Shown in pieces: positions 15,263-22,873 of a DNA stretch of 26,817 nucleotides (position 1 is the stretch's first letter; each line of letters starts with the position of its first letter). The position numbers and the translations under genes are program-made. The DNA is taken from positions 1 through 26,817 of the forward strand of contig QFNN01000035.1 in assembly GCA_003240855.1 (NCBI GenBank). The letters run 5' to 3'. Origin of the DNA: Sphingomonas sanxanigenens (GTDB lineage Bacteria; Pseudomonadota; Alphaproteobacteria; Sphingomonadales; Sphingomonadaceae). Under the pieces are notes generated by a model that saw nothing but the letters and a program-made list of their open reading frames with translations, did not search any database and had not been told where the DNA came from.

Positions 15263-15294
15263 CTAATTGTTGAAAATAACGCTCATCCATACCC

Positions 15295-16164
15295 TTAGCG
15301 CGACCAGCGCGCGAAGATCGCGGTGGGCAGCAGCAGGCCGCGCGCTTCCTCGCGCACGGCCAGTTCGCCGGCCTCGACCTGTCCGGGCAGATCGGCGAAG
15401 GCCTGGGCGACGAGTTCGCCGATCGCCAGCGCCGACATGCGGACGGCATAGACGGTCAGGAACAGGAAGCGCGAATCGGCGTCGAGCAGGCGGCGGCAAT
15501 CGGCGATCAGGCCGGGCAGGCTCTCCTCCAGCTTCCAGATCTCGCCTTCGGGGCCGCGGCCATATTTGGGCGGATCGAGCAATATGCCGTCGTAGCGGCG
15601 CTCGCGGCGCACTTCACGCGCGGTGAACTTGGCGGCGTCGTCGACGATCCAGCGCACCGGCGCATCGGCGAGGCCCGAAAGCTGGGCGTTGCGGCGCGCG
15701 GCGTCGACCGATTTCTTCGACGCGTCGACATGGACGACCTGCGCGCCCTTCGCCGCCATCGCCAGCGATCCGACGCCCGTATAGCCGAACAGGTTCATGA
15801 AGGCGGGCGCGTCCATGCCCGCCACGCGCTCGCGCATCCAGCCCCATACCGGCGCCATGTCCGGGAAGAAGCCGAGGTGGCGGAAGGGGGTGCAGTTCGC
15901 CTGGAAGCGCACATCGTCCCACGTCAGCGGCCAGCCTTCGCGCGGCACCGGCTTGTCGAACTGCCAGCGGCCGCCGCCATCCTCGTCGGCGCCGGGAACG
16001 AACTCGGCATCGGCCTGCCAATCGTCGCCGGCGGGCGCCCACATCGCCTGCGGCTCGGGCCGCACGAAGCGATAGCGGCCGTAACGCTCCAGCTTGCGCC
16101 CATGCCCGCTGTCGACGAGGCCGTAATCGGCCCAGGGTTCGCCGATCAGCGTGTGGAGTTGCAT
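15295..16164 (-). CDS. Class I SAM-dependent methyltransferase, RlmI-like rRNA methyltransferase family
   Basis: A 289-residue Rossmann methyltransferase. The SAM-binding motif is 'MNLFGYTGVGSLAMAAKGAQVVHVDASKKSVDAARRNAQLSG' and the catalytic loop is 'GILLDPPKYGRG', of the (D/N)PPK/Y type seen in enzymes that modify rRNA bases (RlmI, RlmKL and relatives). There is no PUA domain, unlike RlmI, so the substrate is not certain. Its ATG overlaps the thrC stop by one base (TGATG), so it is coupled to thrC. Confidence 0.85.
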   Translation of the reverse strand: MQLHTLIGEPWADYGLVDSGHGRKLERYGRYRFVRPEPQAMWAPAGDDWQADAEFVPGADEDGGGRWQFDKPVPREGWPLTWDDVRFQANCTPFRHLGFFPDMAPVWGWMRERVAGMDAPAFMNLFGYTGVGSLAMAAKGAQVVHVDASKKSVDAARRNAQLSGLADAPVRWIVDDAAKFTAREVRRERRYDGILLDPPKYGRGPEGEIWKLEESLPGLIADCRRLLDADSRFLFLTVYAVRMSALAIGELVAQAFADLPGQVEAGELAVREEARGLLLPTAIFARWSR

Positions 16165-17576
16165 CAGCGGCCGAAGCCGGCGCTGGGCGTCGCACGCTCG
16201 GCGATGAAGCCGGTGACGGCGGCATAGTCCGCAGGCAGCGTCGTATAACGCTCCTCGCGCGCGAACAGATCGCCGACGCGCGCGGGAAGCATGGGGCGGT
16301 GGCCCGTGGCGCGTTCGGCGGCGTCGCGGAACTTGGCCGGGTGCGCGGTCGCCAGCGTGACGATCGGAATGCGGGGATCGAGATCGGCGGCGCGCGCGGC
16401 GGCGAGGCCGACGGCGCTGTGCGGATCGATCAACTGGCCCGCGCCGTCGCTGGCCCAGCGCATGGCGAGCGCCATGTCGTCGGCGTCGATGCGCGCGCTG
16501 GTGAAGAGCTGGGCGGCGCCGGCGAGCTGGCCGTCGGTCAGCCGCATCGCCTTCGTCGCCTCGAAACCGCGCATCTGCGCCGCCAGCGCGCCGCCGTCGC
16601 GATCGCCGAGATCGAAGAGCAGCCGCTCGAAATTGGAGCTGACCTGGATGTCCATCGACGGCGTGGCGGTGGGGGTGACGACGCCGGCCGAATAGTCGCC
16701 ATGCGCAAGCGCACGGTGGAGGATGTCGTTGACGTTGGTCGCGACGATCAGCCGGGCGATCGGCAGCCCCATCTTCGCCGCGACATAGCCCGCGAAAACG
16801 TCTCCGAAATTGCCCGTCGGCACCGAGAAGGCGACGGCGCGGCGCGGCGCGCCAAGGCGGACGGCGGCGTAGAAATAATAGACGACCTGCGCCATCAACC
16901 GCGCCCAGTTGATCGAATTGACCGCCGAAAGCGCGAAGCGGCCGGCAAAGGCGGGATCGGCGAACATCGCCTTCACCATCGCCTGCGCATCGTCGAAGCT
17001 GCCTTCGATCGCGATATTATGGACGTTCGGCGCGAGCACCGTCGTCATCTGCCGGCGCTGGACGTCGGAGATGCGCCCGGCGGGATGGAGCATGAAGATG
17101 TCGACCTTGGCGCGGCCGGCGACCGCGTCGATCGCCGCCGATCCGGTGTCGCCGCTGGTCGCGCCGACGATCGTCAGATGCGTGTCGCGATCGGCCAGAA
17201 AGCGCTCGAACAGAAGCCCGAGGAGCTGGAGCGCGACATCCTTGAAGGCAAGCGTGGGGCCGTGGAACAATTCCAGCAGCCAGTGGCGGTGGTCGAGCTG
17301 GACCAGCGGCGTCACCGCGCGATGCGCGAAGCGGCCATAGGCCTGCGTGCACAGCGCGCGCAGCTCATCCTCGGTCAGCGCGTCGCCGACGAAGGGCGTC
17401 ATCACGCGCACCGCCGTCTCGACATAGGACAGCCCGGCCATCGCCGCGATCTCGTCGGCCGAGAAGCCCGGCCAGCTTTCGGGCACGTAAAGGCCGCCAT
17501 CGGCCGCGAGCCCCGTGAGCGTCACCGCCTCGAAATCGAGTGCGGGCGCCTCCCCCCTGGTGCTGATATAGCGCAT
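16164..17576 (-). CDS. thrC: Threonine synthase
   Basis: A 470-residue PLP enzyme converting O-phosphohomoserine to threonine. The PLP lysine is Lys112 in 'FHGPTLAFKDVALQ', and the phosphate loop is 'GATSGDTGSAA'. The N-terminal 'MRYISTRGEAPALDFEAVTLTGLAADGGLYVP' is typical of the ThrC type found in proteobacteria and yeast. The open frame reaches back to 18221 but that part overlaps surf1 in another frame; the ATG at 17576 is where homology starts. It lies 11 bases after surf1, so threonine synthesis is tied to the oxidase operon by position. No clear ribosome binding site was seen. Confidence 0.96.
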   Translation of the reverse strand: MRYISTRGEAPALDFEAVTLTGLAADGGLYVPESWPGFSADEIAAMAGLSYVETAVRVMTPFVGDALTEDELRALCTQAYGRFAHRAVTPLVQLDHRHWLLELFHGPTLAFKDVALQLLGLLFERFLADRDTHLTIVGATSGDTGSAAIDAVAGRAKVDIFMLHPAGRISDVQRRQMTTVLAPNVHNIAIEGSFDDAQAMVKAMFADPAFAGRFALSAVNSINWARLMAQVVYYFYAAVRLGAPRRAVAFSVPTGNFGDVFAGYVAAKMGLPIARLIVATNVNDILHRALAHGDYSAGVVTPTATPSMDIQVSSNFERLLFDLGDRDGGALAAQMRGFEATKAMRLTDGQLAGAAQLFTSARIDADDMALAMRWASDGAGQLIDPHSAVGLAAARAADLDPRIPIVTLATAHPAKFRDAAERATGHRPMLPARVGDLFAREERYTTLPADYAAVTGFIAERATPSAGFGR

Positions 17577-17587
17577 GGCCGGCGAGC

Positions 17588-18292
17588 TTAGCCTTGCGTC
17601 GGCCCCCTGCCAACCCCTGTGCTGCCAACCCCTGCGCTGCCAACCCCTGTGCCGCCTGCCTCTGTGCCGCCTGCCTCTGTGCCGGCGCTCGCGGCGCGGC
17701 TGCGGGCGCGCAGGGCGAATGCGTAGATGACGATCGCGACGACGGCGAAGAGGAACCATTGCATCGCATAGGCGAAATGGTTGTTGGGGATCGATCCCAG
17801 ATCGGGGCCGGGGTTGGCGGCAAGTCCGGGCGCTGGGGTGTCGGCGACGAGCATCAGCACCCTGGGCGCGGGGCGCAGCAGCGACGCAATCAGCGACTGG
17901 TGGCTGGGCGCGTGCGCGATATAGCCGGAAACCTTGCCGCCCGGCCATTTGGGCCTGAAGTTGGGATCGGGCGTGGCGCCGAGCTGGACGAGCATCCCCG
18001 GCCCTTCCGCCCCCGTGCGGCAGGCGGCGATGATGCGGTACCCGGCGCGTCCCGCGCCTTCGGCCGTGAAGCTGACGGGTTCGAGGCACCAGCCGCCCGC
18101 CTTGCGGAACAACAGGCTCTCGTCCGGAAAGCGCGGGAAGGCGGTGGCGGGCTTTGCGGGATTGGCGGCGAGGCTGGCGAGATAGGCCTGCTTCTGCGGC
18201 AGCCGATCGAGCAGTTGCCACAGGCCGAGGCCGATCATCGCGGCGACGGCCAGCGCCACCACGATCGTCGCAAGGATCGGCGGGCGCTTCAT
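17588..18292 (-). CDS. surf1: SURF1 family cytochrome oxidase assembly protein
   Basis: A 234-residue SURF1 homologue, which helps insert heme a into oxidase subunit I. It has the two-span layout of the family: an N-terminal membrane segment (about 6-24) with 'GLWQLLDRLPQKQAYLASL', a periplasmic domain with 'VSGYIAHA', and a C-terminal segment 'NNHFAYAMQWFLFAVVAIVIYAFALR'. The last ~30 residues are an unusual Gly-rich pentapeptide tail. The ATG at 18292 overlaps the stop of the DUF983 gene by 4 bases. Confidence 0.93.
   Translation of the reverse strand: MKRPPILATIVVALAVAAMIGLGLWQLLDRLPQKQAYLASLAANPAKPATAFPRFPDESLLFRKAGGWCLEPVSFTAEGAGRAGYRIIAACRTGAEGPGMLVQLGATPDPNFRPKWPGGKVSGYIAHAPSHQSLIASLLRPAPRVLMLVADTPAPGLAANPGPDLGSIPNNHFAYAMQWFLFAVVAIVIYAFALRARSRAASAGTEAGGTEAGGTGVGSAGVGSTGVGRGPTQG
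17607..17681. repeat. 15-bp minisatellite at the 3' end of surf1
   Basis: Five tandem 15-bp units: three of the type ctgccaacccctgtg (one with a single change) followed by two identical ccgcctgcctctgtg. As the unit is a multiple of three it encodes a pentapeptide series (GTEAG twice, then GTGVG, SAGVG, STGVG) at the C-terminus of SURF1. Copy number can change by slippage without a frameshift. Confidence 0.85.
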
Positions 18293-18666
18293 TCGGAGTC
18301 GATCCGCCCTTCGCGCGCCTGGTTGCGATATTCGGAAAAGAGCAACGCCGCCTTGGCGACGCGCAGCGATCCCAGCACCAGCGCCAGCGTCACCGGAACC
18401 CAGATCAGCGCGTGGACCCACAATGGCGGGTGCAGCGCCAGCTCGAGCATGATCGCGAGGATGACGACGAGCGCGCCGATGATGAGCGTCAGAAAGGCGG
18501 CCGGCCCGTCGCCGACGTTGAAACCCGCGAAATCGAGCCCGCAATCGGCGCAGCGTTCGGCGAAGCTCACCGGTCCCCTGAACAGCGTCGGCGCGCCGCA
18601 TCGGGGGCAAAGTCCCTTAAGCGACGCGCCGACGAGATCGGGCGCAGGATAAGCGGGCCTGGTCAG
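18289..18666 (-). CDS. DUF983 protein, small zinc-ribbon-like membrane protein of the oxidase cluster
   Basis: DUF983 proteins are about 120 residues, start with two Cys pairs and have two membrane spans; they are often encoded with oxidase genes. Read from the CTG at 18666 the product is 125 residues: 'LTRPAYPAPDLVGASL', then 'LCPRCGAPTLFRGPVSF', 'RCADCGLDF', and two hydrophobic segments (about 52-72 and 78-100). The nearest ATG/GTG-type start, the GTG at 18570, would remove the first CPRC and give 93 residues. There is no in-frame ATG, GTG or TTG between. The CTG overlaps the ctaE stop as CTGA, just like the ATGA overlaps in this operon, so I prefer it. The function is unknown; oxidase assembly is likely. 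Confidence 0.75.
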   Translation of the reverse strand: MTRPAYPAPDLVGASLKGLCPRCGAPTLFRGPVSFAERCADCGLDFAGFNVGDGPAAFLTLIIGALVVILAIMLELALHPPLWVHALIWVPVTLALVLGSLRVAKAALLFSEYRNQAREGRIDSE

Positions 18667-19484
18667 CCCGCGTGGACCGGTGCGCCCCAGCCCCCCCAGA
18701 CATAGATGGAAATGAACAGGAACAGCCAGACCACGTCGACGAAATGCCAGTACCAGGCAGCGGCCTCGAAACCGAAATGCTGGCGCGGGGTGAAATCGCC
18801 GCGATAGGCGCGCACGAGGCAGACGATCAGGAAGATCGTGCCGACAATGACGTGGAAGCCGTGGAACCCCGTCGCCATGAAGAAGGCTGCGCCATAGTTC
18901 AGTCCTTTGAAGGCGAAGGGGGCGTGGACATATTCATAGGCCTGGATGCTGCTGAACAGCATGCCGAGCAGGATCGTCGCCCACAGGCCCTTCTTCAGCC
19001 CGCTGCGGTCGCCATGGATCAGCGCGTGGTGCGCCCAGGTGACCGTGGTGCCCGAACAGAGCAGGATCAGCGTGTTGAGCAGCGGGAACTTGAAGGGATC
19101 GATCACCTCGACGCCCTTGGGCGGCCACACGCCGCCGACCGCCTCGGCGGAGGAGGGGAAGAGCGCGAAATCGAACCACGCCCAGAACCAGCCGACGAAG
19201 AACATCACTTCCGACGCGATGAACAGGATCATCCCGTAGCGCAGGTGGAGCGACACGACGGGCGTGTGATCGCCGGCATGCGCTTCCTTGATGACGTCGC
19301 CCCACCACATCCACATGGTGGCGAGCACGCCCAGCAGGCCCAGGAAGAAAACAGGCGTCGCATAGGCCGCCGAATGCATCCACATGATGCCGCCCGATGC
19401 GAGGATCAGCGCTGAAAGCGATCCCATGAGCGGCCATGGGCTGGGTGCGAGAATATGATAGTCGTGGTTCTTGGCGCCGGCCAT
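18663..19484 (-). CDS. ctaE: Cytochrome c oxidase subunit III
   Basis: A 273-residue subunit III of the aa3-type oxidase with seven hydrophobic segments. Diagnostic sequences are 'HDYHILAPSPWPLMGSLSAL', 'LRYGMILFIASEVMFFVGWFWAWF' with the conserved membrane Glu, 'GTTVTWAHHALIHG' and the C-terminal 'WYWHFVDVVWLFLFISIYVWG'. I start it at the ATG at 19484 (MAGAKNHDYH) with GAGAGGGGG upstream; a TTG at 19517 would add 11 residues. It follows ctaG by 36 bases and its stop lies inside the DUF983 start. Confidence 0.97.
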   Translation of the reverse strand: MAGAKNHDYHILAPSPWPLMGSLSALILASGGIMWMHSAAYATPVFFLGLLGVLATMWMWWGDVIKEAHAGDHTPVVSLHLRYGMILFIASEVMFFVGWFWAWFDFALFPSSAEAVGGVWPPKGVEVIDPFKFPLLNTLILLCSGTTVTWAHHALIHGDRSGLKKGLWATILLGMLFSSIQAYEYVHAPFAFKGLNYGAAFFMATGFHGFHVIVGTIFLIVCLVRAYRGDFTPRQHFGFEAAAWYWHFVDVVWLFLFISIYVWGGWGAPVHAG

Positions 19485-19520
19485 TTCGCGAGACCCCCTC
19501 TCCAATCCCTTTTTCAAACT

Positions 19521-20075
19521 CTAGCTTCCGCTTTTCCCCGGGTCCACCGGGAAGAAAGTGTAGCTGAGCGTGATTTCCTGAATGTCGTCAGCGTCGTGAT
19601 CCTTCAGCATCTTGGGATCGACGAAGAAGATGACAGGCATCCGCACTTCCTCACCCGGCTGCAAAGTCTGCTGGGTGAAGCAGAAGCACTGGATCTTGGT
19701 GAAATATCGGCCCGCCGTATCGGGCGATACGTTGAATGCGGCCGTTCCGGTGATCGGCCGGTTGGAGTTATTCTTCGCGATGAAGAAGGCCATATCGCGC
19801 GCACCGACCTCGACATCGTCGGTCGCCCGCTCGGGCCGGAAGCTCCAGGGCAGGTTCGGCGCGACATTGCTGTCGAAACGGACGCGGACGATGCGTGTGG
19901 TCGCCGTCCTGGGCAGCGCCGCTGCGTCGGCGCGCTGCGTCGTCCCCTGATAGCCCGTCACCTGGCAGAAGATGCGGTAAAGCGGGACGCTGGCGTAGCC
20001 GAGCCCGAGCATCGCCAGCGCAATCGCGGCGGCGGCAAGGGCGCTGCGGCGATTGCGGGCGGCGAGATCGCTCAC
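19521..20075 (-). CDS. ctaG: Cytochrome c oxidase assembly protein CtaG (Cox11)
   Basis: The copper chaperone for CuB of subunit I, 184 residues. One N-terminal membrane anchor ('ALAAAAIALAMLGLGYASVPLYRIFCQVTGYQGTTQ') is followed by a periplasmic Ig-like domain with the copper motif 'KIQCFCFTQQTLQPGE' and 'MPVIFFVDP'. The Cys in 'YRIFCQ' is also conserved in Cox11. It starts with GTG at 20075, which overlaps the stop of the small gene before it by 4 bases (GTGA). Confidence 0.97.
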   Translation of the reverse strand: MSDLAARNRRSALAAAAIALAMLGLGYASVPLYRIFCQVTGYQGTTQRADAAALPRTATTRIVRVRFDSNVAPNLPWSFRPERATDDVEVGARDMAFFIAKNNSNRPITGTAAFNVSPDTAGRYFTKIQCFCFTQQTLQPGEEVRMPVIFFVDPKMLKDHDADDIQEITLSYTFFPVDPGKSGS

Positions 20076-20209
20076 CTGGCCGTCATCTTCGCAATGGCGA
20101 TGCAGTAGAAGAGGATGACGAGCGCGCCGAGGATCAGCGCCATCACGATCGCGCGCGATCGCTGGCGCGCGCGGACCTGATCGGGATCGACGGGATCGGG
20201 CGTCGTCAT
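20072..20209 (-). CDS. 45-residue single-span protein between ctaB and ctaG
   Basis: A short gene overlapped on both sides: its ATG (20209) shares four bases with the ctaB stop, and its stop shares four with the ctaG GTG. The product has a charged N-terminus (TTPDPVDPDQVRARQRSR), one membrane span (AIVMALILGALVILFYCIAIA) and ends KMTAR. Small proteins of this kind sit at this place in many alphaproteobacterial oxidase operons and are annotated as oxidase assembly (CoxF-like) or hypothetical. The tight coupling supports a role in the same complex. Function not shown. Confidence 0.82.
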   Translation of the reverse strand: MTTPDPVDPDQVRARQRSRAIVMALILGALVILFYCIAIAKMTAR

Positions 20210-21120
20210 GCGAGGATCATCCTGTCGGCGACGAGCGCGGCGAAAACGAGGAAGAGATAGGCTATCGAATATTTGAACAGCCGCTTCTCGGCGGCCATTT
20301 CCGCCGGATCGCCGGCCCGCGAGCGCCACACCTGCACCGAGAGCAGGATAAAGACGATGCTGAGCAGGGTCGCCGCCCAGCCATAGATCGCGCCGGTCAG
20401 CCCCAGCGGCCAGGGCAGGATCGCCGCCGACGCCATGATGAAGCTGTAGAGCAGGATCTGGCGTCGCGTCGCCTGCTCGCCCGCGACGACGGGCATCATG
20501 GGGATGCCGGCGGCGGCGTAGTCTGAGCGGACGAACAGCGCGAGCGCCCAGAAATGCGGGGGCGTCCACAGGAAGATGAGCGCGAAGAGCAGCACCGGCA
20601 GGATCGTCACGTCGCCCGTCACCGCCGCCCAGCCGATCAGCGGCGGGAAAGCGCCCGCGGCGCCCCCGATGACGATATTCTGCGGCGTCCGCGGTTTCAG
20701 CCAGATCGTATAGACGACGACGTAGAAGAGGATCGATGCGGCGAGGATCGCGGCGGCGAGCCAGTTGGTCGCCAGCCCCATCAGCAGCACCGAGAAGAAG
20801 GACAGGCCGACGCCGAAATGCAGCGCGGACTGGCGTTCCATGCGGCCGGCGGGCAGCGGGCGGTTGCGCGTGCGGCGCATCAGCCCGTCCCGGTCCGCCT
20901 CGACCCACTGATTGAGCGCGCCGGACGCCCCGGCGCCCACGGCGATACACAGGATGGCGGTGAAGCCCAAAGTCGGGTGGATATGGCCGGGCGCGGCAAG
21001 CAGCCCGCACAGCGCGGTAAAGACGACGAGCGACATCACCCGCGGCTTGGTGAGCGCAAGGAAATCGCGCCAGTCGGCGGGCAGGGCGGGTTTGGGCGTG
21101 GGCAACGCGGAAACGGTCAT
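20206..21120 (-). CDS. ctaB: Protoheme IX farnesyltransferase (heme O synthase)
   Basis: A UbiA-family membrane prenyltransferase of 304 residues that makes heme O, precursor of the heme a used by ctaD. The first substrate motif is 'GALNQWVEADRDGLMRRTRNRPLPAGR' (the NxxxDxxxD type), and 'YTIWLKPRTPQNIVIGGAAGAFPPLIGWAAVTG' and 'WTPPHFWALAL' are family hallmarks. Around eight to nine hydrophobic segments are visible. It starts at the ATG at 21120 with no ribosome binding site, because the sequence just before it is the T-run of a terminator that follows ctaD. Expression may depend on read-through or on another promoter. Confidence 0.97.
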   Translation of the reverse strand: MTVSALPTPKPALPADWRDFLALTKPRVMSLVVFTALCGLLAAPGHIHPTLGFTAILCIAVGAGASGALNQWVEADRDGLMRRTRNRPLPAGRMERQSALHFGVGLSFFSVLLMGLATNWLAAAILAASILFYVVVYTIWLKPRTPQNIVIGGAAGAFPPLIGWAAVTGDVTILPVLLFALIFLWTPPHFWALALFVRSDYAAAGIPMMPVVAGEQATRRQILLYSFIMASAAILPWPLGLTGAIYGWAATLLSIVFILLSVQVWRSRAGDPAEMAAEKRLFKYSIAYLFLVFAALVADRMILA

Positions 21121-21122
21121 TC

Positions 21123-21166
21123 AAAAAAACTCGAATCCGCCCCGTGCGCGCGGCCCGGGGCGGATT
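21123..21166 (-). terminator. Strong intrinsic terminator between ctaD and ctaB
   Basis: A perfect 10-bp stem (AATCCGCCCC at 21166-21157 of the plus-strand complement, with GGGGCGGATT at 21143-21134) with a 13-base GC-rich loop is followed, after four bases, by seven T on the minus strand (21129-21123). This is the clearest rho-independent terminator in the window. The T-run ends two bases before the ctaB start codon. Confidence 0.85.
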
Positions 21167-21181
21167 TCCTGTTACGCCGGA

Positions 21182-22870
21182 TCAGTCGATCTTCGGCAGG
21201 GTTTCAAACTGGTGGTAGGGCGGCGGGCTCGAAAGCGTCCATTCGAGCGTCGTCGCGCCCTCGCCCCAGGGATTGGCTGGCGCCTTCTTGCCTGCCGCCA
21301 GCGACAGGATCAGGTTGATGAAGAAGATGCCCATGCCGGCCGCCATGATCATGTAGCCGGTCGTCGCGACCGTGTTCCAATGCTCATAGGCCGGCGTGTA
21401 GTCGGGGTAGCGTCGCGGCATGCCCTGCAGCCCCAGGAAGTGCATGGGGAAGAAGAGCAGGTTCACGCCGACGAAGAATACCCAGAAGTGCAGTTGGCCG
21501 AGAAACTCGTTGTACATCTTCCCCGACATTTTCGGGAACCAGTAGTAGAAGCCGGCGAAGAGCGAGAAAACCGCGCCCAGCGACAGCACATAGTGGAAGT
21601 GCGCGACGACATAATAGGTGTCGTGCATATAATCGTCGATGCCGCCGTTCGCGAGCACGACGCCGGTGACGCCGCCCACGGTGAACATGAAGATGAAGCC
21701 CAGCGCCCAGACCATCGGCGTCTTGAAGCTCAGGCTGCCGCCCCACATCGTCGCGATCCATGAGAAGATCTTGATGCCCGTCGGCACCGCGATCACCATC
21801 GTCGCTGCGGTGAAATACATCTTCACGTCGACGCTCATGCCCGTCGTGAACATGTGGTGCGCCCACACGACGAAGCCGACCACGCCGATCGCGACCATGG
21901 CGTAGGCCATGCCGAGATAGCCGAACACCGGCTTTTTCGAGAAAGTCGACACGATCTGGCTGACGATGCCGAAGCCAGGCAGGATCATGATGTACACTTC
22001 GGGGTGGCCGAAGAACCAGAAGAGGTGCTGGTAGAGCACCGGATCGCCGCCGCCCGACGGATCATAGAAGGTCGTGCCGAAATTGCGGTCGGTGAGCAGC
22101 ATGGTGATCGCCGCGGCGAGCACCGGCAGCGCGAGCAGCAGCAGGAAGGCGGTGACGAGCACCGACCAGACGAACAGCGGCATCTTGTGCAGCGTCATGC
22201 CCGGCGCGCGCATGTTGAAGATGGTGGTGATGAAGTTGATCGCGCCCAGGATCGAGCTGACGCCTGCGAGATGGAGCGACAGAATCGCCATGTCGACCGC
22301 CGGGCCTGCCGATCCGCTGGTGGAAAGCGGCGCATAGACCGTCCACCCCGTGCCCGCGCCCAGGCCGGTGCCGCCGGGGAAGAAGCTGGAGCCGAGCAGC
22401 AGCGTGAAGGCCGGGATGAGCAGCCAGAAGCTGATATTGTTCATCCGCGGGAAAGCCATGTCGGGCGCGCCGATCATGATCGGCACGAACCAGTTGCCGA
22501 AGCCGCCGATCATCGCGGGCATGACCATGAAGAACACCATGATCAGGCCGTGCGCGGTGATCAGCACGTTCCACAGATGATAGGCCTCGTCCATGCTGGC
22601 GGCCGGGCCGCCGACCACCGCATTGTGGAGCGTCGCCCAGGTCTGCAGATACTGGATGCCCGGGTGCATCAGCTCCATGCGCATCAGGCCGGAAATCGCC
22701 CCGCCGACAATCCCCGCGAAGATCGCGAAGATGAGGTAGAGCGTGCCGATATCCTTGTGGTTGGTCGACATGAACCAGCGGGCGAAGAAGCCCGGCTTGT
22801 GGTCCGCGTCATGATGATGGTGCGCGTCGTGCGCCTGGAAGGCGCTGGGCGTGGCTGCGATATCGGTCAT
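21182..22870 (-). CDS. ctaD: Cytochrome c oxidase subunit I
   Basis: The catalytic subunit (562 residues, about 12 membrane spans) of an aa3-type cytochrome c oxidase. Seen are the heme a ligand region 'ITAHGLIMVFFMVMPAMIGGFGNW', the CuB-binding 'WFFGHPEVYIMILPGFG' (with the His-Tyr crosslink pair) and 'VVWAHHMFTTG', and the second heme ligand region 'YVVAHFHYVLSLGAVFSLFAGFYYW'. The C-terminus has 'LEWTLSSPPPYHQFETLP', standard for A-type oxidases. It follows ctaC by 3 bases and ends at a terminator before ctaB. Confidence 0.98.
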   Translation of the reverse strand: MTDIAATPSAFQAHDAHHHHDADHKPGFFARWFMSTNHKDIGTLYLIFAIFAGIVGGAISGLMRMELMHPGIQYLQTWATLHNAVVGGPAASMDEAYHLWNVLITAHGLIMVFFMVMPAMIGGFGNWFVPIMIGAPDMAFPRMNNISFWLLIPAFTLLLGSSFFPGGTGLGAGTGWTVYAPLSTSGSAGPAVDMAILSLHLAGVSSILGAINFITTIFNMRAPGMTLHKMPLFVWSVLVTAFLLLLALPVLAAAITMLLTDRNFGTTFYDPSGGGDPVLYQHLFWFFGHPEVYIMILPGFGIVSQIVSTFSKKPVFGYLGMAYAMVAIGVVGFVVWAHHMFTTGMSVDVKMYFTAATMVIAVPTGIKIFSWIATMWGGSLSFKTPMVWALGFIFMFTVGGVTGVVLANGGIDDYMHDTYYVVAHFHYVLSLGAVFSLFAGFYYWFPKMSGKMYNEFLGQLHFWVFFVGVNLLFFPMHFLGLQGMPRRYPDYTPAYEHWNTVATTGYMIMAAGMGIFFINLILSLAAGKKAPANPWGEGATTLEWTLSSPPPYHQFETLPKID

Positions 22871-22873
22871 GGC

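Noticed and set aside
17577..18221. Extension of thrC upstream by 215 codons
   Set aside because: It overlaps surf1 in another frame and has no homology; ThrC begins at the ATG at 17576.
18289..18570. 93-residue DUF983 from the GTG at 18570
   Set aside because: It lacks the first Cys pair of the family, which is encoded in frame just upstream; the longer form from CTG is preferred.
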